Below the pieces are notes generated by a model. That model saw only the letters and a program-made list of their open reading frames with translations. It had not been told where the DNA came from and did no database searches. Position numbers and translations under genes: made by a program. A stretch of DNA of 20,686 nt from Chitinispirillaceae bacterium (GTDB lineage Bacteria > Fibrobacterota > Chitinivibrionia > Chitinivibrionales > Chitinispirillaceae): positions 1-20,686 of the forward strand of contig JAFGDP010000016.1 in NCBI GenBank assembly GCA_016932075.1, written 5' to 3'. Shown here one piece after another: positions 8,859 to 16,085 of the stretch; the stretch's first letter is position 1; every line of letters begins with the position of its first letter.

Positions 8859-9917
8859 TTAAAGAACAAAGGAAAAGAGCGCATCCGCAATAATGATGAT
8901 GAAAATACAGGCAACGACACTGGCGGTTGTTTCTCGGCCTACAGATTCGGCGCCGCCGCGGACCTTGAAACCATAAAAGGAGCCGATCCAGATGATGAGC
9001 CAAGAAAAGACGACCGATTTTATGAATCCGGCAAGAACATCCCTGAAAAAGAGCGCCTTTGAAAGCTCTCCCCAGAAAAGGCTTGATGCGAGGTCAAGGT
9101 AAACAAGGCCGATGGCATAACCGCCCAGAATTCCGGCGATGGTTGACAATATAGAAAGTAGCGGCATGGTAACGGTAATGGCCCAGAACTTGGGTACGAC
9201 CACGAATTGAACCGGATTGATTCCCATGGTACGCAGGGCATCAATCTCCTCTCCCACGCTCATGGTGCCGATTTCCGCCGTGGTTGCGCTGCCGGTCCTG
9301 CCCGCAAGAATGACGGCGGTGAGCAGCGGGCCCATCTCCCGTACCATGGTGATGCCGATGAGTGGACCCAGGAAAATGCCGGCACCGTATGCTTTAAGCT
9401 GGATGGCCGCCTGAAGCGCAAGAACCATCCCGATAAGAAACGAAAGCAGACCAACGATACCGAGCGCCTTGTATCCAAGCAGGTACATCTGTTCCGCAAG
9501 CACGCCCCTGCGGAAATCCTGTTTTTTCAGGATGCCGAACGTTCCCCAGTAAAGCATTTCAACCAGCACAGAGAGAGCACTTTTTACCGTTTCTTGAGAA
9601 GAGGAGAAAGATTCCTTTGCCCTGACCAAAAAACTTCGCGATAGTGGTCCCGGCGCCCGTTCCGCAGGGTGTACCGCAGGAGATTTCTGGATAACGGCAA
9701 GCAGCTCAGGACGTATGTTTCTAAGCACAATGCGGATTCCGCTTTGCGACGAAGATTTTTGAAGCAGCTGTAATAAACAGATTGCCGACGTCTCAATGCG
9801 TTTGGTACGGAAAAAATCAAGAATTATAAGCGCCGCTTTTTTCCGTAAAATCTGAGATTGTGTCACCCACTCCCGGTCAACATTATCAGGGAGCGTTATA
9901 ACGGTTTCTTTTTCCAT
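8859..9917 (-). CDS. mlaE: ABC permease of MCE system (MlaE type) with N-terminal STAS-like domain
   Basis: The protein has 352 residues. The N-terminal 80 residues resemble a STAS/MlaB-like fold (LIILDFFRTKRIETSAICLL is the helix-strand with the usual D...S pattern). From about residue 110 onward it is a classical MlaE permease: LEMLY-type amphipathic helix, five or so hydrophobic segments, and hallmark stretches GITMVREMGPLLTAVILAGR (R193-P197 within), ATTAEIGTMSVGEEIDALRT and GINPVQFVVVPK. The fused STAS-like part would replace the separate MlaB protein of E. coli, and no separate mlaB is present here. It is the first gene of the operon and the dimeric inner-membrane core that the MlaF ATPases and the MCE ring bind. 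No clear Shine-Dalgarno precedes the ATG; a TATATA sequence lies only a few bases upstream, so the first few codons are less certain. Confidence 0.93.
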   Translation of the reverse strand: MEKETVITLPDNVDREWVTQSQILRKKAALIILDFFRTKRIETSAICLLQLLQKSSSQSGIRIVLRNIRPELLAVIQKSPAVHPAERAPGPLSRSFLVRAKESFSSSQETVKSALSVLVEMLYWGTFGILKKQDFRRGVLAEQMYLLGYKALGIVGLLSFLIGMVLALQAAIQLKAYGAGIFLGPLIGITMVREMGPLLTAVILAGRTGSATTAEIGTMSVGEEIDALRTMGINPVQFVVVPKFWAITVTMPLLSILSTIAGILGGYAIGLVYLDLASSLFWGELSKALFFRDVLAGFIKSVVFSWLIIWIGSFYGFKVRGGAESVGRETTASVVACIFIIIIADALFSFVL

Positions 9918-9955
9918 AAGTTATATACCGTTATGCAACAGGAGAGGAGGAAATC

Positions 9956-9961
9956 ATTATA
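9956..9961 (-). promoter_or_regulatory. Candidate -10 element for the mlaE operon
   Basis: On the minus strand this reads TATAAT, a perfect -10 hexamer, about 39 bases before the mlaE ATG, giving a leader of about 30 bases. No good -35 hexamer lies at the right distance, so confidence is modest. Confidence 0.35.
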
Positions 9962-10064
9962 AACGGGTAAGGGTAACATCCAGTAAATACTAATAATAGC
10001 TTCTGGAACCTTAAAAAGCACCTAAAAAATTATGATAAGAATTAAAATGCTCCGTATGTTCGTT

Positions 10065-10149
10065 TCTGGATAACCAGAGAGCCCTTCGGTGTGGATAACA
10101 TGTTGATTGTGTGTTTATAAAAACCCATTACAATGCGAACGGTTGATAA
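10065..10149 (-). other. Cluster of DnaA-box-like 9-mers
   Basis: On the minus strand, 10098-10090 reads TTATCCACA, identical to the strong E. coli DnaA box. 10073-10065 reads TTATCCAGA (one mismatch) and 10149-10141 reads TTATCAACC (more divergent). All three share orientation within 85 bases and lie next to the AT tract at 10171-10187. It could be DnaA-regulated promoter DNA or part of an initiation region; no dnaA, dnaN or other origin-linked gene is in the window. Confidence 0.4.
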
Positions 10150-10218
10150 AAAGGCATATCGTGTTGTCAATTTTTTTTAAAAAAAAACAGACGTTAACCA
10201 TTCTTTGGGAGTTTATGC

Positions 10219-10254
10219 TAAAATATTGTCAATAAATAAAATGGGTGGTTTAAT
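10219..10254 (+). promoter_or_regulatory. Candidate promoters for the zinc-motif gene
   Basis: TTGTCA at 10226-10231 and TTTAAT at 10249-10254 each match five of six consensus bases with a 17-base spacer, which would start transcription near 10261. Overlapping it, TGCTAAAAT (TAAAAT at 10219-10224) forms an extended -10. Either would give a leader of over 140 bases before 10405. Confidence 0.4.
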
Positions 10255-10404
10255 CGGGGGCGAATTGTTTTTCACCAGTCAAAAAAAACAACTATTTTAT
10301 TGCATTTTTCCCCTTTTACCCCTATATTTATAGCGCCCTGAGATGACGACCATGCAGCGAATATAGAGAAACGTACATCAAATATAGAAAGAGGTAAGTG
10401 CGCT

Positions 10405-10863
10405 ATGCAGCTTCCCAAATCGAGGCGAAGACAAAAGCTTCGGGAGAAAAGGTGTCTCTACCCGGGATGTGGAAAAATTTTCTTCGGCATCCATATTTCC
10501 AAATATTGCCCGGAACACCGTCAAGACCGGTATCGTATCAGGAAGCGCACCAAGCCGGAAGACGTAAATATCAAAAACCAGACCTTCAAGCACAGCTACA
10601 CTGAAGTGGTGACCATGGTCATGAACTGTGCGCTTGAAGGGTGCAATCACCAGTTTGAGATTAAAATCTACCCGCGTCAATATATCTATCCGAAATACTG
10701 CCCGGAGCACCGCAACGAATACCGCAGGATAAGACATCTCCAGTTGATCGGTCGAGAGGATCTTATCGAGCAGATGCGGCGGGAGGGAGAGAATTTCGAG
10801 ATCGAGCATGGAGCGGTTGACGAAGAGGTTGCCGACGAGCAGATGATTGACGACGTAGCGTGA
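10405..10863 (+). CDS. Small basic protein with two C-x4-C...CPEH zinc-binding motifs
   Basis: The 152-residue protein has a tandem pair of candidate zinc sites: C17-x4-C22-x12-C35-x2-H38 and C75-x4-C80-x18-C99-x2-H102. Each site ends in an almost identical KYCPEHR followed by an Arg/Tyr-rich segment (DRYRIRKR; NEYRRIRHL), which suggests internal duplication. The N-terminus (MQLPKSRRRQKLREKR) is strongly basic and the last 30 residues are strongly acidic (EEVADEQMIDD), giving a polarised charge. Such features fit nucleic-acid or ribosome binding, but I do not recognise a family and no function is claimed. The start is supported by AGAGGT about 9 bases upstream. It is single, with its own AT-rich promoter region, divergent from the MCE operon. 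Base composition matches the housekeeping part of the window. Confidence 0.8.
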   Translation: MQLPKSRRRQKLREKRCLYPGCGKIFFGIHISKYCPEHRQDRYRIRKRTKPEDVNIKNQTFKHSYTEVVTMVMNCALEGCNHQFEIKIYPRQYIYPKYCPEHRNEYRRIRHLQLIGREDLIEQMRREGENFEIEHGAVDEEVADEQMIDDVA

Positions 10864-11180
10864 AAAAAGCTGGTTGTGGAATGAAGATCGCCGATTGAAT
10901 AGCAGGACGAGAGCATTCAGTAAGCAGAACGAAATTTTTCAATCTACCATCTGCAATCTTCATTCTTCATTTCCTTGGCTTTCCTTTCCCTCACATCCTA
11001 TTTTTACACCACATATAAACACTGTTCCGCAAACCGTACCGCCAATGCCGCCGCACCTGCTTTTCTTGCGGCGGAACAAGGGGGTATCCCGGGAAAGAGT
11101 TGGGGCGTTGTGCCGGGCAGACAGCCCGCAAGGTTCCTGTTCCTGGGAACGGGTAGCATCAATGGAATGAAGTAGGTATC
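10864..11180 (+). other. Intergenic leader region upstream of the PlsB-like gene
   Basis: No gene is supported in these 317 bases. The first part holds an inverted short-word repeat (10879-10970). The second part holds three consecutive small hairpins: CCGCCGCA/TGCGGCGG (11048-11055 with 11067-11074), CGGGC/GCCCG (11114-11118 with 11124-11128) and GTTCC/GGAAC (11133-11137 with 11146-11150). None is followed by a T-run, so they are not obvious terminators. A structured leader is possible, but no known riboswitch class was recognised. Confidence 0.5.
10879..10970. repeat. Inverted short-word repeat (TTCAATC / ATCTTCATT words)
   Basis: The left arm 10879-10900 contains AATGAAGAT and GATTGAA. 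The right arm 10939-10970 contains their complements in mirrored order, TTCAATC and ATCTTCATT, plus extra ATCT/TTCATT words. The arms flank about 38 bases. Word-like intergenic repeats of this kind recur in many genomes; copies elsewhere cannot be checked here. Confidence 0.5.
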
Positions 11181-12308
11181 ATGGCTTCCCATCATGAGAC
11201 GGCAACAAGAATTTCAAGCGATGTCGACCGGTTTTTTAGATACGTTTTCACCTCGATCAATGTCGAAGGGCCTTTTATTGACGCGGAAGAGATCCAGCGC
11301 CATCCTCATATGATCGTCAGTACGCACCGCAGTCATATTGATTATTTCATGGCGGGGTGGGTGCTGTATTACCGGGGGTTCAAGCATATGCGGTTCGCCG
11401 CAGGGAGCAATCTCACCGGACTGCCCTGGATTGGTCCACGTTTCAAAGCCCTTGGCGCTTTTACCGTTGAACGGGAGATCGCCTTTGAGCGCAACTATGT
11501 GAAAAATCTCTGCAATCAGGTCATCGGCATGATGGAAAAGAAAGAGGCGGTAGTGCTTTTTCCCGAGGGCGGAAGGAGTTATTCCGGAGCCATGCTCGAA
11601 ATAAAAAGCGGTATTCTGGGGTCCGCAGTAGTGCTTCAGGCGCGCCGCCCGCAGGAAGACATCTATCTCATTCCCATGGCGTTATCGTACGAGTTTCCGC
11701 CGGATGCGCCCTGGTTTGAACAGCTGCTTAAAGGAAAAAAGCTCAGGAAAAGAGGGAACAACGCATTCAACCGGTTTCGCGGCAACGTATACTACTTTGG
11801 CGCTGATTTGCTGGCATTCCTGCCGTTTATTGCGGCACGCAGGACCGGCAGGCGGTATGGGGCGGTGTACGTAGATTACGGCGCTCCGGTATCGGTGCGG
11901 TCGCTCGTTGATCTTGCCTCGCTGCGCTCTACCGACGCCAAGGATGAATTTTTCAGTCATCGCGCTGCCATGCAAAAGGTCGGTGCGATCATGCAGGAAC
12001 GGTTCCTGTCGCTTTACCGTCTGTTGCCTATGCATGCGGTTGCCGCGCTTATTGCCAAGAACGGACCGCTGGGTGCGGCGCAGTCGGTTGCACTGATGCC
12101 GGCCCTTATGGAACAGCTTCATGATAGCAACAGGAACCTCAAATCGCTCAGGAACTATTCCCCCCACGATCTTATTGTTGCGGGTAAAGAACAGCTGCTG
12201 CGTTTAGGCGCCATAACGGTACGCGGGGGAGTAGTATTTGAAAAGAACGGCCCGTTGCTGCATTACTGTGCCGCACCGGTGTTCGACGGCGCAGCCAAGG
12301 GGTTGTAG
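11181..12308 (+). CDS. PlsB-like glycerol-3-phosphate / lysophospholipid acyltransferase
   Basis: The 375-residue membrane-associated acyltransferase would attach an acyl chain to glycerol-3-phosphate or a related acceptor in phospholipid synthesis. Block I is HRSHID (H49-D54, HX4D catalytic motif). Block II lies around GSNLTGLPWIGPRFKALGAF with VEREI after it. Block III is FPEGGRSYSG (F127 onward). Block IV is around IYLIPMALSYEFPPDA. The SHIDY and GGRS features are closer to the PlsB/GPAT branch than to PlsC, but at 375 residues it lacks the long N- and C-terminal extensions of E. coli PlsB (807). There is no obvious transmembrane segment. The ATG at 11181 follows AAGTAGG by a few bases. 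The exact acceptor is uncertain; it could equally acylate a lyso-lipid. Confidence 0.87.
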   Translation: MASHHETATRISSDVDRFFRYVFTSINVEGPFIDAEEIQRHPHMIVSTHRSHIDYFMAGWVLYYRGFKHMRFAAGSNLTGLPWIGPRFKALGAFTVEREIAFERNYVKNLCNQVIGMMEKKEAVVLFPEGGRSYSGAMLEIKSGILGSAVVLQARRPQEDIYLIPMALSYEFPPDAPWFEQLLKGKKLRKRGNNAFNRFRGNVYYFGADLLAFLPFIAARRTGRRYGAVYVDYGAPVSVRSLVDLASLRSTDAKDEFFSHRAAMQKVGAIMQERFLSLYRLLPMHAVAALIAKNGPLGAAQSVALMPALMEQLHDSNRNLKSLRNYSPHDLIVAGKEQLLRLGAITVRGGVVFEKNGPLLHYCAAPVFDGAAKGL

Positions 12309-12435
12309 GAAGTTTTCAGCGGCGTTTGATCTCGCCGGAGGAAAGTGACGATAGCCGGTCATGCAGGCACGATGTTTGCCGATGTACAGCATGGTCGCCA
12401 CGACACGCGACGTTTAAAAATGCGAAGGAGTTGAT

Positions 12436-13821
12436 ATGCCGTTTGAACAGTATCTAGCAATTCCCACGGTAGTAGATCTCGCCAGCATCGATAAGGTGGA
12501 AGCTCTTAAGGAGCTTGCTTCCGCGCTCTGCAAGGCGATCGATCTAAAAAAAGCCAAATCGCTTACAGAGGAAATCCTCAAACGTGAAGAAGCGGCGTCG
12601 ACTTTTATCGGTGCAGGATTGGCAATGCCCCAGGCGCGCGGACCGATCAAGGAAGAGTATGCAATAGCCATTGGAAGAAGCATTCACGGTATCGAGTATA
12701 ATGCGGCGCGCGGCGCGCTCGTGCGCGTTATCGTGCTGATCGTGTCGAGAGAGGACGCGGAAAACAGCCGTCAGATCCAGCTCTTGGCAGAACTGGCGGA
12801 TTTTTTTAAAACGGACACGATACAGGAAAAAATCCTTGAGCTGAAAACGCCAATCCATATCCGTTCGGTCATCAAGTCGCTTAAAGAAGGCACCGAAAAA
12901 ACGCAACGCCGCCAGCGGAAACCGGGTATGCCAATTCTCCGGATAGCTATAAGTCTGGCACAGGAACTCAAGGCGGGCACGATCATGCTTTTTGCCGATG
13001 CGGTTCGTGAAAATGATTTCCTTGACCAGATTAAGACAAAGAGCAACATCATCATCGTGACGTCAAATCGTACCCGCTTCGATCTGCTTCAGAATCGTCG
13101 AATCAAGGGTTTTTTGCAGGCTCCGGCCATCCCGGCCTCGCGTACCGGCCAGATAAAAATCGGTGTCCTTCTCGCGCTTTCACGCTCACTTATAAAACGC
13201 GAGGATCGCATTGTCTGCGTTTCTGGTAGTCAGAGCAGCAACCGGTTGGATACGATCGTGGTTATCGATGTGGCCAAGGAGTATGACTTCTTTTTTACCG
13301 CGGCGCAGAACCTTGTTCCGGCGGATGTTAAACCCGAGGTGCTCGAGCGCGTTCTCGCGCTGGCTGGCGAAATAGCGGTTGAGGGCCGGGAGGGAAAGGC
13401 GGTCGGTACCATTTTTGTGCTCGGCGACACCAATTCGGTCAATGCGTATATTCGGCAGCTCATCATAAATCCGTTCCGGGGATACAGCGAAACCGAGAGG
13501 AGCATTCTCGATCCGAGTCTCGCGGAAACGATTAAGGAGTTTGCTGCGATCGACGGCGCGTTCATTGTAACAGGGGACGGTATCGTGCTTTCGGCCGGCT
13601 CTTATTTGCGTCCCCAGCCCATTGACGACCGCCATGCGCTGCCGGGGGGGCTTGGGGCCCGCCATGCGGCTGCGGCCGGCATAACCTCGTGCACCAATGC
13701 GCTGGCAATTGCCATATCGGAGTCGACCGGCACGGTAACGCTGTATAAGAGCGGAATGGCAATGATGGCGCTTGCACGACCTGTCATGCCGGACAAGGAA
13801 CAGGTGCAGCACTTTCTCTAG
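12436..13821 (+). CDS. Three-domain diadenylate cyclase: EIIA-like + pyruvate-kinase-C-like + DAC (DacZ-like)
   Basis: The 461-residue protein has three parts. Residues about 1-145 resemble a PTS EIIA type-2 (fructose/Ntr) domain: REEAASTFIGAGLAMPQAR matches the phosphorylation-site region, but the usual IPH histidine is Q66. Residues about 165-295 resemble the pyruvate kinase C-terminal domain (RIAISLAQELKAGTIMLFAD, NIIIVTSNR, IVCVSGSQ). Residues about 300-455 are a DisA_N-type diadenylate cyclase domain with DGA (D373-A375) and LGARHAAAAGIT, where the usual RHR is R409-H410-A411, then NALAIAISESTGTVTLYKSG. The family makes c-di-AMP from two ATP. PK-like plus DAC recalls archaeal DacZ; the EIIA-like addition is the odd part. 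AAGGAG lies about 5 bases before the ATG. Domain identities are strong, catalytic activity unproven. Confidence 0.87.
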   Translation: MPFEQYLAIPTVVDLASIDKVEALKELASALCKAIDLKKAKSLTEEILKREEAASTFIGAGLAMPQARGPIKEEYAIAIGRSIHGIEYNAARGALVRVIVLIVSREDAENSRQIQLLAELADFFKTDTIQEKILELKTPIHIRSVIKSLKEGTEKTQRRQRKPGMPILRIAISLAQELKAGTIMLFADAVRENDFLDQIKTKSNIIIVTSNRTRFDLLQNRRIKGFLQAPAIPASRTGQIKIGVLLALSRSLIKREDRIVCVSGSQSSNRLDTIVVIDVAKEYDFFFTAAQNLVPADVKPEVLERVLALAGEIAVEGREGKAVGTIFVLGDTNSVNAYIRQLIINPFRGYSETERSILDPSLAETIKEFAAIDGAFIVTGDGIVLSAGSYLRPQPIDDRHALPGGLGARHAAAAGITSCTNALAIAISESTGTVTLYKSGMAMMALARPVMPDKEQVQHFL

Positions 13822-13863
13822 CATGCCGCCTGTTTTCGGCTCGTACCGTACAGTGGCAGACAT

Positions 13864-14676
13864 ATGATCCATTCGATTGAAAGCGAAACCATGGTACCTG
13901 CAGCAGTCTTGCGAGTGCTGCAGATTCTTTTTTATTGCGTGGTTTGCGCGGCCGCCGCAGTGCGGCCGCCAATGTCCTTGGGCGCGGCGGTTCTGGTCGC
14001 GTCCGCGGGCGATTCCTCGGTGCGTTCCGGACCTTCCGCCGCCGGCGGGTGCGCTGAAGAAAAAGCCCGGACGATCGATGGTTCGAAACAACACGTATAC
14101 GATCGTATCCGCGCCTTGTCGGTGCGCAGGGGACCACTTGTGAAAAACCGGTCAGTGAACTATTATGCCTATCCCCTCAAAGGCAGATACTACGAAAAGG
14201 ATTTTGATTCCGCGGCATCGAGCATGAGGGCATTGCTTTCGCGATATGGAACCGTAAGATTTGCGTCGCTGCAGGAGCTTGTACCTTTGCTTTCAAGAAA
14301 ATCTGAAACCACCATGCACCGGGGATACCTCATTCTCCCTGTGGAGATTCGATCGTCTCGCAAGGAGAAACGGGCCGTTGTCCAAAGCTTTGTAAACCTT
14401 GACAATGAGGGTAATTTTGTTCCGGCGGATGAGAGCCGTACCATCACCAGTACCGGTGTTGAAACGCGGATCCGGTTTGTCGCTGTTGATCTGGATGATC
14501 TGACGATAGTGTTTGATTTATGGTTAAAAGGCAGGGCCGGGAGCGGTGATTTCGGCGAAGAGGGATTTCCTGACCGGGGAAAAAGCAAGTCCCGACGGCT
14601 CAGAGACCAATCGCTCAGAAGCGTTATGTATATTGTCGAAAAAGTAAAAGGGGAGATCAAACGGCAATTCAAATGA
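13864..14676 (+). CDS. Exported protein of unknown function
   Basis: I do not recognise this 270-residue protein. Residues about 11-50 are hydrophobic and Ala-rich (VLQILFYCVVCAAAAV, then GAAVLVASAG), consistent with a signal peptide or membrane anchor. The mature part is basic and mixed alpha/beta: YYAYPLKGRYYEKDFDSAAS, an LPVEIRSSRKEKRAVVQSFV strand pair, and IRFVAVDLDDLTIVFDLWLK near the middle. It ends in a helix rich in basic residues (SLRSVMYIVEKVKGEIKRQF). No Shine-Dalgarno precedes the ATG at 13864; an in-frame ATG at 13891 would give a more usual signal peptide and is equally possible. It lies between the diadenylate cyclase gene (43 bases upstream) and pgi (56 bases downstream) on the same strand, so co-transcription is plausible. 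The reading frame on the opposite strand is judged a shadow. Confidence 0.65.
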   Translation: MIHSIESETMVPAAVLRVLQILFYCVVCAAAAVRPPMSLGAAVLVASAGDSSVRSGPSAAGGCAEEKARTIDGSKQHVYDRIRALSVRRGPLVKNRSVNYYAYPLKGRYYEKDFDSAASSMRALLSRYGTVRFASLQELVPLLSRKSETTMHRGYLILPVEIRSSRKEKRAVVQSFVNLDNEGNFVPADESRTITSTGVETRIRFVAVDLDDLTIVFDLWLKGRAGSGDFGEEGFPDRGKSKSRRLRDQSLRSVMYIVEKVKGEIKRQFK

Positions 14677-14732
14677 AGGAACCGTAGTGACCTTAAGCTG
14701 TGGAACAAAGCACAGGAAAGGGAAGATGACTT

Positions 14733-16085
14733 ATGCCTCATAAAAAAGTGAGCTTTGACGACCGTCTCCTCGGCAATATCGTTACGCAGGCAGAACAGGA
14801 AACATACAACCCCTCGCTTGCCGTAGCGGAGAAGATGCTCGCGGTAAAAAGCGGTCCGGGAAACGATTTTCTGGGCTGGTTGGACCTGCCGACCAAAACG
14901 TCGAAGGCGGTAACCGAGACCATCATTGAAAAAGCGCAGGAGCTGCGGGAAAAGGCGGACGTTTGTATCTGTATCGGCATCGGCGGATCGTATCTCGGAG
15001 CCCGGGCAGCCGTTGAGTTTCTTTTGCCGTCGTTTGACGATCTGCGAAGGCCAAGGGTGGTATTCGCGGGCCATACCATAAATTCCGACCACCTCGCCGA
15101 CCTGTTGTCGCTGATCAGCGACAAGGAGGTCGTGGTGAATGTGATCTCCAAGAGCGGCACCACCACGGAGCCGGGCATCGCTTTTCGTGTCATCAGGCAG
15201 TGGATGGAGAAACGGTATGGCCGTCAGGAGGCGGCCAAACGGATCGTGGCAACGACCGATCCGAAATCGGGCGCGCTGCGCAAACTTGCGAAAGAGGAAA
15301 AATATGCCGCCTTTGACATCCCTCCGGATGTTGGCGGCCGGTTTTCGGTGCTGACGCCCGTTGGGCTGTTTCCCATTGCAATGGCGGGAATTGATATTCG
15401 CAAACTGCTCTACGGCGCGGCGCAGGCGATGACGTTTTGTAAGGGGAATAGCGTGGATGTCAACAGTGCCGGCCGGTATGCGGTACTGCGCAATATTCTT
15501 TTCCGCCGCGGCTATACTACCGAAGTGCTGGCCACGTTTCAGCCACAACTCCATTATGCGGCTGAATGGTGGAAACAGCTTGCCGGCGAGAGCGAAGGAA
15601 AGAACAACACCGGGATTTTTCCGGCGGCGGTTGATTATACCACCGACCTTCACTCAATGGGCCAGTGGATGCAGGATGGGATGCGGTCGGTGTTCGAGAC
15701 CTTCCTTCTGCTGAAGACCACGAACGCCTCGCTTGTCGTTCCGTCGTTTGAGGATGACAGTGACGATCTAAACTATCTTGCCGGAAAAAGCTTTGAAGAG
15801 ATCAACCTGCGGGCCTTTCAGGGCACCCTGTTCGCCCATCTCGATGGCGGCGTCCCCTCGACCACGATCCTGCTGGATAACCGGAGCGAAGAGACGCTCG
15901 GCCAGTTGTTTTATTTCTTCGAGAAGGCGATTGCGCTCTCCGGATACCTGCTGCGCGTCAATCCGTTCGATCAGCCCGGAGTTGAGGCATATAAGAAGAA
16001 TATGTTCGCCCTCCTTGGAAAGAAGGGGTATGAAAAACAGCGCGAAGCATTGGGTAACCGTATACGAGAGGTGATGGGATCATGA
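14733..16085 (+). CDS. pgi: Glucose-6-phosphate isomerase
   Basis: This 450-residue cytoplasmic enzyme interconverts glucose-6-phosphate and fructose-6-phosphate in glycolysis and gluconeogenesis. Its length equals that of the short Bacillus-type PGI. Characteristic blocks in order are [40 protein letters not shown] (sugar-phosphate SIS loop), [40 protein letters not shown] with the catalytic Glu region, [15 protein letters not shown], and the C-terminal [27 protein letters not shown]-type ribosome site lies about 7 bases upstream. It overlaps the next gene by 4 bases (ATGA at 16082-16085). All key residues appear intact. Confidence 0.97.
   Translation: MPHKKVSFDDRLLGNIVTQAEQETYNPSLAVAEKMLAVKSGPGNDFLGWLDLPTKTSKAVTETIIEKAQELREKADVCICIGIGGSYLGARAAVEFLLPSFDDLRRPRVVFAGHTINSDHLADLLSLISDKEVVVNVISKSGTTTEPGIAFRVIRQWMEKRYGRQEAAKRIVATTDPKSGALRKLAKEEKYAAFDIPPDVGGRFSVLTPVGLFPIAMAGIDIRKLLYGAAQAMTFCKGNSVDVNSAGRYAVLRNILFRRGYTTEVLATFQPQLHYAAEWWKQLAGESEGKNNTGIFPAAVDYTTDLHSMGQWMQDGMRSVFETFLLLKTTNASLVVPSFEDDSDDLNYLAGKSFEEINLRAFQGTLFAHLDGGVPSTTILLDNRSEETLGQLFYFFEKAIALSGYLLRVNPFDQPGVEAYKKNMFALLGKKGYEKQREALGNRIREVMGS

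Larger units (their letters stand above)
9918..10404. other. AT-rich divergent intergenic region between mlaE and the zinc-motif gene
   Basis: These 487 bases hold no convincing gene. They contain three DnaA-box-like 9-mers in one orientation (10065-10149), a T8-A9 tract at about 10171-10187, candidate promoters for both flanking genes, and several A- or T-runs (10278-10320). The sharp AT enrichment against the flanking genes is obvious by eye. Confidence 0.7.

Noticed and set aside
10378..10809. A 143-codon minus-strand frame opposite the zinc-motif gene
   Set aside because: The plus frame has the duplicated C-x4-C...CPEH pattern, a ribosome site and promoter candidates; the minus frame has none of these.
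10981..11180. c-di-GMP, cobalamin or ydaO riboswitch upstream of the PlsB-like gene
   Set aside because: Hairpins are present but the conserved cores of these classes as I know them could not be matched.
13186..14094. A 302-codon minus-strand open frame
   Set aside because: It is antisense to the diadenylate cyclase gene and has the Arg-rich composition of a shadow frame.
14190..15653. A 487-codon minus-strand open frame
   Set aside because: It lies mostly opposite pgi, whose motifs are unmistakable, and its product is Arg/Pro/Ser-rich with no recognisable domain.
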